Below are positions 1-10,610 of a stretch of DNA of 64,000 bases, one piece after another. A program made the position numbers and the translations under genes. The stretch comes from Blasia pusilla. Its lineage: Eukaryota; Marchantiophyta; Marchantiopsida; Blasiales. The first letter of the stretch is position 1; each line of letters opens with the position of its first letter. The stretch is taken from NCBI GenBank assembly GCA_050084515.1, contig CM114272.1, positions 47,988,001 to 48,052,000 on the forward strand. Reading direction: 5' to 3'. The notes below the pieces were generated by a model. It saw only the letters and a list, made by a program, of their open reading frames with translations. It was not told where the DNA came from and searched no databases.

Positions 1-2033
1 TAATTGTATCTTTTTTTTTATGTATTGAAATTGAGTAGGGATTTCCATTTTTCCACCTGTTGTGATTCTCTTCTATTGTAGTGGGGACGAGAGTTATTTC
101 ATACGCATATTTTTGTTAATGATCAAAATGATAAGTTCCTCAAAATGACATCAAATGAGTCCAAAACATGGGGTAGCTTGCACATTTAGATTACTCTCCT
201 CCTCCTCCTTCTCCTTCCAAGACCATGCCCGAACTTCTTAGATACTTTCCACTCCAATCTAAAAGACTTGATAATTTGTTTCATGACTCAAAATAAATGC
301 TAGGAGTAATGTGCAGATTTGAGATATTAGAATGGAGGCGTTGTTGAAAATATCGTGAATGTGAGTCGCAAGCATAACAAAAGTCTTGGGGCTTTCTTGC
401 ACCATCACTAGGCCAAGTATATCTAATGGACAATTAGATTTCTGCTTCCTCATTGGATTTTTGGTCATGACTTAAAATCATGAAGTGAATGGTATATACG
501 TATAAAACGTGGATCATGGTTGCACAAAAATGGACAAGTCCTTCCTTAGGACGTACATGGACAGACAAGTCTAGACATCCCCACGGACATGGATTCCAAG
601 AGGTGGGACCCATACTTTTAGTCCATTTTGGAAGGCAAGGCAAGGATGAGAGGAGTAATGAGGGAGGAGGGAGTAGAGGTGGAGAGAGGAAGAAATGGGG
701 GAGTATGGAACACGAAGGCAAGTAAGGGTAATAAGAAAGGAGGAAAATGTGGGACCCATATGGATAAGTCCTTCCATAGGACGGACATAACTCCAGGGAC
801 ATGGACATGTCCACGAACACGGACTTTGTCCACATGCAACCTTGATGTGGATACATGAAGTTATTGTGCACAATTAGATCAACATATCAAAGACTATGTT
901 GAGGCCAAACGTAGACCATGATGAGTATTGGAATTTTAGACATGTTGGTTTTCTAATCCTGGAATCCACCAACATGATCCTCCTCGACTTCCCATATGCA
1001 AACACATCTAAATGATGCATCTACATTTGTATTATGCATCCCTTCGTAGCCGTATATTGGATTTGACCACAAGACCCTGTGGTGATTATAAGTTGGGAAG
1101 GTTGCATGGTGAGTTCAATTCCCACAAGAATCTTCTCAATGTTGGTTTTTCTCCTCCTCGACTTCCCATATGCAAACACATCTAAGAGGGTTGATTTTGA
1201 GTTTGTGAATATGAGATAATTATGAGTTACATACATAGAGATATGAATATTATACCATGGGAGACTATGTTTTGACAAGACACACGTCTACATTACCATG
1301 GAAGAGTGCCTCTTGATCTTCGGACACCTCTCCTTCTAACACTCAATGTTTCCAACCAATCTGACTATGATATGTGTCTTTAAATAACTTTGGGTCGATT
1401 TGGGAAGTCCTATAAATTACGGAATCAAATGATCAACTTCAATACGTTAGTAGTAATTTAAATTACCCATCATTAGCCCATGCATAACGCGGGCATCCAC
1501 GAGTTTTATTTTATAAGGAGTACACAATTGGAAAAGCCAAGACAAATGAAATTTCATAAGAATAACAAAACCTCATAAATCACAAGTCTCCAATCCTACA
1601 CCATGACATTTGACCCCTTCACGGTGGAAACTTTTGTTTGCCGGTTAGATTTGCATCAAAAATTGTGAAGGTCGCTCTTTTCAAAAGGCCCTAAAACTAA
1701 TAAAAGGTTAGATTTGCACAAAAAAAAATGTAAACGTTACTCTTTTCAAAAGGCCCTAAAACTAATAAAAGGCTTCATGCCTGCTGGGATTAGTAACAAA
1801 GGAGACATAAACTTGAAGGCATGCATCTACTGGTTGACTCTTAGGTATCCATGTGATGCACAAAAGGGGCTAATAATTGATAATCTACATTATGATCAAA
1901 GAGTGCCTTCTTGATTTTCAAACACCTATATGCTTGACATGTGGCAATTAGACAACAAGAAAATAATTTTCACACTACGACCAACCTTTTTTTTTGGAAT
2001 TTATGTATGGCATGATTAGTCCCTCACTCCCGT
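1..2033. other. Intergenic DNA, no gene seen
   Basis: I see no protein-coding gene here. The open frames are short, unrelated to known families and overlap on both strands. Positions 121-185 resemble the end of element C near 17690-17760 and may be an LTR scrap. A 35-bp stretch near 976-1011 recurs at about 1149-1185. Confidence 0.6.
1642..1769. repeat. Two-copy tandem repeat, 64-bp period
   Basis: Units 1642-1705 and 1706-1769 both begin GGTTAGATTTGCA and end CTAATAAAA, with small differences in the middle. It is a simple local duplication in non-coding DNA. Confidence 0.8.
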
Positions 2034-3034
2034 TGTCGCGACCCTCATAACCAAACAACACCAAATAGGCGCCAAGCGAAACATCAGAACTCAAGTGAAC
2101 TCACGCTGCGAGGTTTGCTTGGAAAAGTCTAAGAGACGAAACGCGGAACAGAATTGTGCATTTCATGCGTTAGTGGTCGCGACCAGGAAACTTAGACCAA
2201 ATGCAAGCCAAGACTTGAGATGAGTTGAGTCTTGGGAGGTTGGTTGCCAAAGAGGTGATGACCAGTTTGGAACACAACTAGCGTTTGGGAGAATCTGACT
2301 GTGTTTAGGATCATAACGTTGAGTTCCAAGATGCATTCGGAACAAATAAGCGCGTTGGAAAGCTTATCTTGAGACGCTTCCAACGCATCAAAGATCTTAG
2401 CAAACACATAAGTACAGGCTGAGATATTGGCCGAAAACAATTGAGAGAGCAATTGGGTTGAGGGCCAATTGGAGAGGCCCGGGTGTCTTTCCCTAAATGT
2501 AGGAGGCCCCCGGAGATCCCCATAAGTATTATTAAGGGAGGAGTCTCTCCGAGATGTCTCAAAACACGAATCCCCACTTTGGGCGCCAAACGGCGTTTCA
2601 GAGGCACGGGATGGAACGGGAGTTTGGCGTGGGAACACGAAACCCAAACCTGATCCAAGGGAGAGGATTTTGTACGCCACACTTGGATTCCAACCCGAGA
2701 TTCACTTCGTGCGAGTCTTGGTGAGGAACTCATTGGATGTCCATGGAATAGTTGGAACCGCCAGGCGCGAAACGCCGTTTCAGGTTCCTGAACCGACCAG
2801 AAAGTCTATCCCAAGTCTTTCGAGATTTTCCCGTATTGTAAACCGCGAAACTAGGAAGGTTGAGCTTGATGAGAGTCCGAGATGAGAACTCAGAAAGTAA
2901 TCCCGCTGATTGATCCAAGACCCGACTAACCAAAGTGCGTGTTTGGATGCAGATCAACGTTGAGAGCATGACCTACTGAACGCACGCTTCCGCAACAAAC
3001 AAGATTAACGTTCAAGGAGAGTAGGCGCACGACA
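2034..3034 (+). repeat. 5' LTR of element D
   Basis: Starts TGTCGCGACC and ends GGCGCACGACA, directly before the primer-binding site. It matches 20036-21065 over its whole length. The right copy carries about 30 extra bases near its start, including a repeated GGAAAAGTCT. Confidence 0.93.
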
Positions 3035-3036
3035 CG

Positions 3037-3048
3037 TGGTATCAGAGC
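3037..3048 (+). promoter_or_regulatory. Primer-binding site, initiator tRNA-Met type
   Basis: TGGTATCAGAGC lies two bases after the LTR end. This is the usual plant gypsy/copia primer site, complementary to the 3' end of initiator methionine tRNA. It fixes the element orientation as + strand. Confidence 0.92.
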
Positions 3049-3184
3049 TTATCCTTGATGAGCGTGAACTTGGGGTCATTGAAGATCTGGACGTTTGGGG
3101 AGAACTCAAGGTAGCCAGAAGAACGCGACGCTAAGGAGGAACGCAAGAGGCGAGGAGGAGATCTGAGAAAGCGAAAACTCGCAA

Positions 3185-4171
3185 ATGGCGACCAAGGGCG
3201 AAGAACCGAGGAAACCGCGAGTCAAAGGAAAAAATCCGAGAGACGAATCAATGACGGACCGAGAGCCAGAGGTGGAATTTGCGACTCCTGAAGTGTCGAG
3301 TCCTAGACATGAGGATGTTGCAAACGAAAATCTTTTCGCGGGACCTTCGGTTCCAAACTTAAACGATCCGGCCTTTTATATCCAAATGATGGGATTGATG
3401 AAGGTGATGGCGGACCAAATGGCCGAACAGAGCAAAGTGATATTGGAATTCAAGTCAAATGGAGCCTCTAGTTCCGGCAAGAAGCTTTGTAAGACAAATT
3501 TGCCAACGCCATTCACAGGAATGGGGTGTTCTCGGAAAGTGAGCAAGTTTCTAACAGAACTCGAACTTTATTTCAAAGCGCAAAAGGCAAATGAACAAGA
3601 CAAAGTGACTGTAGCGGTCATGTTTATGAAGGATCACGCTCTCCATTGGTGGACGGCTCACCATAAAGAACATCTAGGCCGTGGGAAAACGTTGAGTTGG
3701 GAATATTTCAAGGAGTTGATTGGGAACCGATTCACTCTAGAATATCAGGAGCATCGCGATGGCATGGAGGTGGTGAGGTTGCGCTAGAGTGGATCCCTTG
3801 GCGCTTATGTGCGAGAGTTTAGTGCACTCATGAGTGCACTTTCCACGGATGAACATATAAAAAAGGTGATCTTCCTAAGTGGACTCAAAACGAGTGCCGA
3901 AAAGGCCCTCTTTCGTATGCCTCACATCCCAGAGACGTGCGCGGATCTTCTGAGACTAGCAGAGCGGATTGGGGACGATGAAGTCCAACACCCGAAACCC
4001 TTTGAGCCAAAAAGTTTTTCTAAGTTACCGAAAAACAAAGGGACATCCAAGAGGGTTTGGAATGGGGATGAGCGCAACCACGTAGGGTCTCTTCCCCAGC
4101 AGCGAAACGAGTGGAACTCAACGCGAAGCCAAGAGGGCCGCCGTTCACGAAGTCAACAAATGCCAAAGTGA
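3185..4171 (+). pseudogene. Element D Gag, broken by one stop codon
   Basis: Retrotransposon capsid-type protein that would package element RNA. The reading frame opens at ATG 3185, runs to a TAG at 3785-3787, then continues in the same frame to 4171. A basic, charged N-terminus is followed by a Gag region with W-rich segments (HWWTAHH, LSWEYFKE) typical of plant gypsy Gag. The stop replaces a likely CAG glutamine before GSLGAYVREF, a C-to-T change. The zinc knuckle and protease follow in a shifted frame from about 4111, so Gag and protease are either separated by frameshift damage or were once joined by frameshifting. Confidence 0.8.
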
Positions 4172-4629
4172 TTTGCTACAACTGTGGCGAACCCGGCCAT
4201 ATGGCTAAGGAATGTGTTAGGCCCAAGGTTAGTAAACGGAGTATGATTGCGTTTGCCGCTAAGCACTTATCGGAGGGAGATCTAGATACATCTCTCCAAG
4301 TCACCAAGAGAACGCCCAATTTGGTTTACCTAGGATCCAGGATCGCTAATCACGATGTGATGTTGCTTGTTGATACAGGTGCTTCGCACTCATTCTTGAG
4401 TCCAAGAATCGTGAAAACGTTGGGATTGCCAACCACCAAGGCGGATGAACCCATTAGGGTAGGATTCGCGGGAGGCAAGTCCCACCAGACTTCAGATCTG
4501 GTTTTAGGGCTAGTTGTGGGATGCGGAGTATTTGAGTTGAAGGAGAATTTCACAGTTTGCGACATGGACGGTATCGACGGAGTCTTGGGGAACATGTTCT
4601 TGGATGCGTATGAGGTGGAACTGAGGTGA
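4111..4629 (+). pseudogene. Element D zinc knuckle and aspartic protease
   Basis: Nucleocapsid knuckle plus polyprotein-processing protease of a gypsy element. The knuckle is CYNCGEPGHMAKEC (C-x2-C-x4-H-x4-C) at about 4174-4215. The protease active site is VDTGASHSF near 4370-4396, and the second conserved loop is DGVLGNMFLDAYEV near the end. The frame differs from Gag. It stops at 4629, eight bases before the insert of element A, so the RT that should follow is missing. Confidence 0.85.
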
Positions 4630-4742
4630 AGACCTTTGTCGTGTGAATCCATATCGTCATACAACATACATTGCTGACATACCATACTCACATACATACA
4701 TAACATAGACGAGAGCATCCACAAACACAAGTGTACCACAAC

Positions 4743-5108
4743 TGAAATCCGTGAAAGACCTACTGTCATAAAACACGTATAGAATCACATACAATCGAGC
4801 CAAACCCACTCCACGATGGGAGAATCTAGGTCGAAGCTTGCGGGAAACACTATAGCCAAGAGCTCTACTCACTACCACGGCTAACTCCCAACGCAACAGG
4901 CTCAACTCAAAGAACTAACTGTTCTTTGAGTGCACTCCACCTTATATCCTCCAACCTAGGAGCGGGCCCTACTGGAAAAGTCACCCTCAACTGAGTAACC
5001 CAACCCTATGTATGAAATCGCATCTCTACCTAGACACTACGGCCCTACATAAGGTATGGCCTCTACTAGCACACTATACTCTATGACATAATCCGTATGG
5101 TCATGACA
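4743..5108 (-). repeat. 3' LTR core of element A
   Basis: On the + strand the segment starts TGAAATC and ends ATGACA. It matches 32046-32413 and 41309-41676 of element B. A ~105-bp segment beginning TGTCGTG lies on both sides of it (4637-4742 and 5111-5216). The true LTR may therefore include one of these flanks. Confidence 0.8.
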
Positions 5109-5376
5109 ACTGTCGTGCGAATCCACATCGTCATACAACATACATCGTTGACATACCATACTCACATACATACATAACATAGACGAGAGCATCCACAAAC
5201 ACAAGTGTACCACAACTCGCCCCCCTAACTGGCGGTTAGATCCCTCTAACTCCCAGGTAGCCCTATACATCTACTACATGCTATACACCTTCTTGGGTGC
5301 ACGAATCTGAAGGCCGGGTGCTAGGTTGCCCCATCGTTAGTTGCACATCTGTAATCCATATCATGCAAAGATCAAG

Positions 5377-5715
5377 TCATCTAACTTTCCTAAGTTCATC
5401 GAGACAAATCCACCTTCCAGTAGGAACAAAATCCATACGTGGAGTCAAACACATCATGTGCCAATCCCTGGAACACCGATCACACACCAACATACGGGCT
5501 GCGTTACCAGCAGACCCACACAACATGCACCTCAAGCTAGCACGTATCATGGCTAAGCTTGGGTCAATAGTACCATCCACATTTGGAAGATGACATGGCG
5601 CACAATTACGCAGATGGTCCTTCCAAACAACTCCATCACGACCCTCCAACATGAGAACTCCAGAAGCTAACACCTCGCGCACTCGTAAAATAGTGCGGCC
5701 TGCCGTCACATCCAA
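5377..5715 (-). pseudogene. Element A integrase tail with damaged PHD finger
   Basis: C-terminal end of the pol polyprotein. A short GDYVYLQ-like integrase tail lies just upstream, followed by the conserved segment with NCAPCHLPN. The PHD finger then shows CMLC, CDRC, and HMMC ligands, but the last pair is lost: WIC is followed by LDEL instead of PRC. Comparison with B near 32697 shows a one-base deletion here. By family knowledge a PHD finger binds histone H3 tails; in a retrotransposon it may steer integration. This copy is probably non-functional. Confidence 0.75.
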
Positions 5716-5976
5716 CGTTGTCGGTGCAATCTACTGCAAATAGACATAGTCCCCCATATGGAACCTACGAATCGATGGTCGATAACCTCCACCCCAAATG
5801 GTTGCATACCGCAACGTATCCCTGTGTTGAGCAATGGCAAGATTCTCAAAGGCTGTTGGCATAACTCTCCGAAAGAGCTCTGCCCGCTGAGAACACACTC
5901 TCATCCACATCTCTGGGTCATCAAGGTTCACCACCTCACTAGACTCCTGACGAATTGCTGATGGCAAGTCTGGATC

Positions 5977-7197
5977 TCAACCGTATAATAGAAAATAAGG
6001 TGAGAAGGAAGCCAAGGATGCTTGGCGACTGAACCTATACCCCATGGCTAACCATGGCAACTGAATATCCCAGTCTCTAAGATGCCCCTTCTGTAGGCCA
6101 TACTTGCGCAATTCCCTCTTCACCATCTGAACCACACGCTCAGCCAAACCATCCGCCTCTAGATGATCTCGAGACGTGGTCCGATGATCAATCAGCACTT
6201 CAGCTGGTGCACCAAAATGACTAAGCACTCTATCAAGAAACGCATACGTCGTTCCCTCACTTTCCTTGTCAGGTAATGTCACCAACTCAATCCACTTGGA
6301 GAAGTGCTTCACCATCACCAACACATATCGATGATGACGTACAATCAACGGTAACGGTCCCGCAAAGTCCACACTCCAACAATAACCCAACCCCATAATA
6401 GGCAAGGGGTATACCTGTGGTGTAGGTGCATTGAATGATGCCCTCACTTGGTCACAAACCATACAACATGACACCAACTGCTGCACCTGAGTATGCATGC
6501 CACGCCACCAATACTGACCGAGGAGTAAGCTATACGTACGCTTTACCCCAAAATGTCCCAACTCCTCATGGGCATGTCGCACAATGCGCTCTCTCTGAGC
6601 CAAATGCGGCACTACTCGTACTCTACCATCCTCCCACACACGGAGAATATGTGTTCCCTCCAATCGATATCTCTTAGCACGTTGAAGAACATGGTCTCGC
6701 TCCTTGGCACTCACTATGCCTGGCACCCTACTGGTCCGTAGGAACTCCAACACCAACGCATTATCATGAATATCACGCTGATCCGTACCATCATCTCCAA
6801 CCTTAGGATCTGAAGGCTGGCCATCTACCGTGTGACTAGAGTAAGATATCATGTGGTCCTCCTTACTAGAGTCCACCCCTAACCAACACAAAAAGGCGGA
6901 TGCATGCCAACCTGGCACCATCTCCTCATCAACCTCGCCATGCCATCTAGCCCCAGTTGTATCCTCTTGGCTAGTACATGGGTTCCTACTCAACCCATCA
7001 ACATCAAGGTTGGCAACTCCAAGTCTATGTACCACCTGGAAGTCATACTCCTGTAAGATAAGAGCCCACCATGCAAGCTTCCCTGTAAGCTTGTCAGACT
7101 CCATCAACCACTTGAGCGGCTGGTGATCAGTATCAAGGGTAAACTGTGTGCCAAACAAGTAACACCTAAAGTGTGCCACAGCCCACACTACTGCCAA
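5977..7197 (-). pseudogene. Element A RNase H C-terminus and integrase
   Basis: The frame begins in RNase H (TLDTDHQPLKWLMES, with the third acidic residue), then has a spacer, the integrase H2C2 zinc-binding region (HAHEELGHFG ... CCMVCDQ) and the catalytic core beginning SVDFAGPLP. The second catalytic region is damaged: where B has LTDQGTEFQ, this copy reads LIDHRTTSRD because about 54 bases are deleted. The glutamate region (EADGLAERVVQMVKREL) follows. A 2-bp insertion near 7205 shifts the frame relative to the upstream RNase H. Confidence 0.8.
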
Positions 7198-7199
7198 GC

Positions 7200-8459
7200 A
7201 CTCTCTCCCTCATATGAACTATAGCGCAACTCCGCTGCATTATTCAAACGACTTGCATAGGTCACCACAAACTCCATGTGCTCATCATCATGTTGTGTCA
7301 ACACCGCTCCAAGTCCCAACCTACTCCAATCAGTGTGTAACTGAAATGGGCGCCCTCTGATAGGTCTCCTCAAGATAGGAGCCGCCACCAATTAGGCCTT
7401 AAGCTCCACAAAAGCTCTCTCTTGATCATCTCCCCAGTGCCACTCTTGATCTGATTTCAGCAATTGGTTCAAAGGCTTTGCCATAGCGCTAAATCCCTTC
7501 ACATACCTCCAATAGTAGTTCGCCAATCCCATGAATGCTCGAACTCTACTCACATCTACCGGACGCGGAATAAGTGCAATAGCCTCCACCTTTGCTTGCT
7601 GAACTCCCAAACCATCTGGATAGATCACATGACCCAAGTACTCAACATCCTCATGGAAGAACTTACACTTTCCTGGATGCAAACGTAGACCATGAGCTTT
7701 CAACCGCTCAAACACCATCTGCAAATGTATCTGATGCTCCTCCACCGTGTTACTGAACACCAAGATATCATCAATGTAACACCGAACAAAATCCAACCCT
7801 GCTAGGATCCTGTCCATCACTCTCTAAAACTCGGCAGATGCATTCTTCAACCCAAAGGGTAAGAATTTCCACTGGTATAAACAATCCTTGCCATGAGAGT
7901 TGACACCCCAAAATGCTGTCTTGGCCTTGTCACTCTCCCGAATCAGCAATTGATGGTATCCTGCCCGAAGATCCAAAGTACTGAAAATCTTTGCCTGTCC
8001 CACCACATCAAAGATCTCCTCAGGTGTAGGCATGGCATACCTATCGGCCTTGGTTTGCCGATTGATAGGACGGTAATCTCCACACATCTGCCTATCCGTG
8101 TAGTTGCTTTGCATATCCTTTTTAGCAAGCATGACAGTGGCTGATGCATACTCTCCATGCGACAACTCCACTAATCCAGCCTCCAAAAGGTCCAACGTCC
8201 TACTCTGAATCAGGTCCTTCTCCATATCACTATATCGGTAGGGACGAAAGAAGATTGGCGTATCACTAGCCAAATCAATCCGTATACCAGATCCAACCAG
8301 AGCACCCAACTCCTTCATGCTAAAGGCAAAACAACTCCTATAAGCATGTAGGAAATATGTCAAGCGTCGTTTCTCACCTCCCGTAAGCTTGGGCCCAAGT
8401 AATGGGTCCCAAGTCTCCTCCACTGGCACACTAGAGGGAGAGGACGATGCCATTGGCTG
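7200..8459 (-). pseudogene. Element A reverse transcriptase and RNase H start
   Basis: RNA-dependent DNA polymerase of the gypsy type. From 8453 downward: GPKLTGGEKRR, then RT fingers with YASATVMLAKKD, the DLRAGYHQ motif, LPFGLKNA, and the active site CYIDDILVFS in the 7392-7820 section, followed by YLGHVI and the RVRAFMGLANYYWRYVKGF thumb/connection segment. RNase H starts near 7390 (PFQLHTDWSRLGLG). A TAG at 7821-7823 interrupts RT just before RVMDRIL. Element B has the same stop at the same site, whereas C and E have CAG. A TAA near 7393 is private to A. Confidence 0.85.
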
Positions 8460-8462
8460 CTA
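8460..8462 (-). promoter_or_regulatory. Conserved UAG-CAG-CCA junction, putative readthrough stop
   Basis: The frame ending the methyltransferase stops at TAG (8462-8460), and the next codons are CAG CCA ATG, continuing in frame into RT. The UAG-CAR-YYA context is the known leaky-stop consensus. The same arrangement occurs in B, C and E. Confidence 0.6.
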
Positions 8463-9640
8463 CGCAACCCCCTCACAAGATGGTACACCCTTACCTACAC
8501 CATCATTTGAGCAAATAACTCCTCCACCAGCATGAGCAACCAACTCCACATGCCCAGCCATTACATCCCATTTACTCCAAGGATGCAAAATACTACTCTC
8601 CTTGCCCCCAGCCGATGCCTTTACCGTCCCGGTAGCCATTGAGCTCATTACAAGGGGTGGAAGACCCACAGACATAGTCCGGAGTCGACGCTGCTCGGCC
8701 ATACCAAGACTCAAAATCCAAGTCAAACAATTCAGGTCCATGGCCTGACCCAACACATGACGTCGTGAAGCCTCAGAAATGGAAGCAACCGCTGTCACAC
8801 GAATAGCAAATCCCATCGCACGCTCTCTCTCATCAACGTTAGGCTCCACCAACTGTCGCACATGAGAATCCCATACAACCCCAGGACCACCTTCCCTGTA
8901 GGCATGTGACGAGGGAAAACTTACAAATATGGATATTGCCATCCTAGGCTGGCCCACACGGTTCACCACTGCCATGGGTGACCGATCAATAACCCTCACC
9001 ACTTGAGAAAGTCGCCCAGTATCCAAGATACTATCCTTTGTAAGGCAAGGATCCCGCTGACCTTTGCATCATATGCTCGACGTAGAACCTCCCTAGGCAA
9101 CAAGTTTGTCCACCACAAGCGTGGACGATGTGCACGCGAGCCAACTCGCGCTGCATCCAACAACACCGCTCGTCCAATCCAAGACCGCACCTCATGGACA
9201 CTCGCCATCATCCGGGTCCGAGTGTCACCCAACAATGGAACATTCTCTTGAATGTAAGCTAGAGCACGTGCCTGATGAACCTGAAGATGTCGTAACACCC
9301 GTAACATCTCCCAAAACAATCGAGACCTAGGATTGTGTAATCCCTCACCACAACCAGCACGTGTATGATCCTGACATGGCCATCCAGAAATCACCAAATC
9401 CACAGGACCAACCCTCTCAAGGTCTTGCGCCCCCAACAATGCAATGTGTGACGGCAAAGCACGGTGGTACCCACGAATAGCTGATGGCGCCAACAAATCA
9501 GGATATCTCCGCATCAACTGACCAATATGTCGGGATGAGACTCTCTGGGCCGTCTCATCTCGCTCCACATACACGTATCTCCGCACAGGAATACCGGCCT
9601 TCAACACTGCAGCCAAACCATTGCGCAATCGAACTGAATC
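8463..9640 (-). pseudogene. Element A C5 cytosine DNA methyltransferase domain (truncated)
   Basis: Predicted to transfer a methyl group from S-adenosylmethionine to cytosine C5. Visible motifs in order on the minus strand: end of motif I (GLAAVLKAGI, about 9605), motif II-like RYVYVERDE, motif IV VDLVISGWPCQ with catalytic Cys codon at 9374-9376, RLFWEMLRVL, motif VI QENVPLLGD, motif VIII-like AHRPRLWWTNLLP, motif IX-like ERERAMGFA and motif X-like RRHVLGQAMDLN near 8730-8765. The best family match by motif spelling is DNMT3/DRM. The first part of motif I is removed at the fusion with element C, and a frameshift lies between 9068 and 9026. Confidence 0.85.
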
Positions 9641-9649
9641 CCTTGACGT

Positions 9650-10607
9650 ATCGCCGATAGAAGTTCGCCAATCCCATGAATGCACGAACCCGGCTCACAT
9701 CTGTAGGGCGTGGAATGCGTGAGATAGCCTCTACCTTCGTTTGCTGAACACCAAGGCCCCCAAGGTATATCGTATGACCCAAGTACTCAATCTGGTCGTA
9801 GAAGAACTTGCACTTGCCTGGATGTAGCTTCAGCCCATGTAATTGCAATCGTCGAAACACCTCCTCTAGATGTCGCTCATGCTCCTCAACCATGGCGCTA
9901 AAGACTACGATATCATCAATATAACACCTAGCAAAATCCAGACCACCCAAGATCCTATCCATCACCCTCTGAAACTCAGCCGGGGCGTTCTTTAACCCAA
10001 ATGGTAAGAACTGCCACTGGTACAAACAATCCTTCCCTTGAGGATCGATGCCCCAAAATGCCGTCTTCTGCTTGTCCTCCAATCTGATAGGCATCTGATG
10101 GTATCCGGCTCGCAAATCCAATGAACTGAAGACCTTTGCGTCACCAATCGCATCAAAGATCTCCTCAAGGGTGGGCATGGTATACCTATCGGACTTCGTC
10201 TGCCGATTGATAGGTCGGTAATCCCCACACATCCGCCTATCGGTCCAGTTGCCATGCACATCCTTCTTGGCGGGCATGACAACGGCAGATGCATACTCCC
10301 CATGCGACATCTCCAGTAGTCTTGCTCTGACCAAGTCATGGCTCCTTCTCTAAATCAGAGCCCTCTCCATATCACTGTACTAGTAGGGTCGTCGGAAGAT
10401 CGGCGTATCACTCGACAACTCAATGCGGATCCCTGGTCCCTTCAGGGTACCCAAATCCTCCATGCTAAACGCAAAGCAGCTCCTATAACTCCTCAGGAAT
10501 TGATGTATTCGGCACCGCTCTCCTCCTGTCAACTTAGGGCCCACATCTGGCTCCCAGGTCTCCATCGTGACTACGGTAGGACTCTCCGGCGTGGGTATCG
10601 GTGGTTG
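9650..10607 (-). pseudogene. Element C reverse transcriptase, truncated
   Basis: Gypsy RT downstream of the UAG junction. It opens METWEPDVGPKLTGGE (10565 downward), then RMCGDYRPINRQT, DLRAGYHQMPI, LPFGLKNAPAEFQRVMDRIL and the catalytic CYIDDIVVFS, then YLGHTI and FMGLANFYRRYVKGFSSI. Here A and B have a stop codon before RVMD; C has CAG. The reading frame then runs into element A methyltransferase DNA in the wrong frame, so RNase H is absent. A TAG near 10380 and another near 10350 also interrupt the N-terminal part. Confidence 0.85.
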
Positions 10608-10610
10608 CTA
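10608..10610 (-). promoter_or_regulatory. Conserved UAG-CAA-CCA junction, putative readthrough stop
   Basis: In the methyltransferase frame GTT GCA TCA is followed by TAG CAA CCA and then continues in frame to the RT start METWEP. This copy uses CAA where A and B use CAG, so the CAR-YYA rule holds despite divergence. Confidence 0.6.

Larger units (their letters stand above)
4637..9640 (-). mobile_element. 3' half of methyltransferase-carrying gypsy element A
   Basis: Read on the minus strand this runs methyltransferase, UAG, RT, RNase H, integrase, PHD finger and 3' LTR. It is nearly colinear with element B (31.9-41.7 kb) and very similar to it. The 5' half (gag, protease, 5' LTR) is missing. 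Near 9640 the methyltransferase sequence fuses inside the RT of element C around a shared GCGCAATGG-like stretch. No target duplication pairs its left end with the right end of C, as expected if the two came from separate insertions. Confidence 0.8.
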
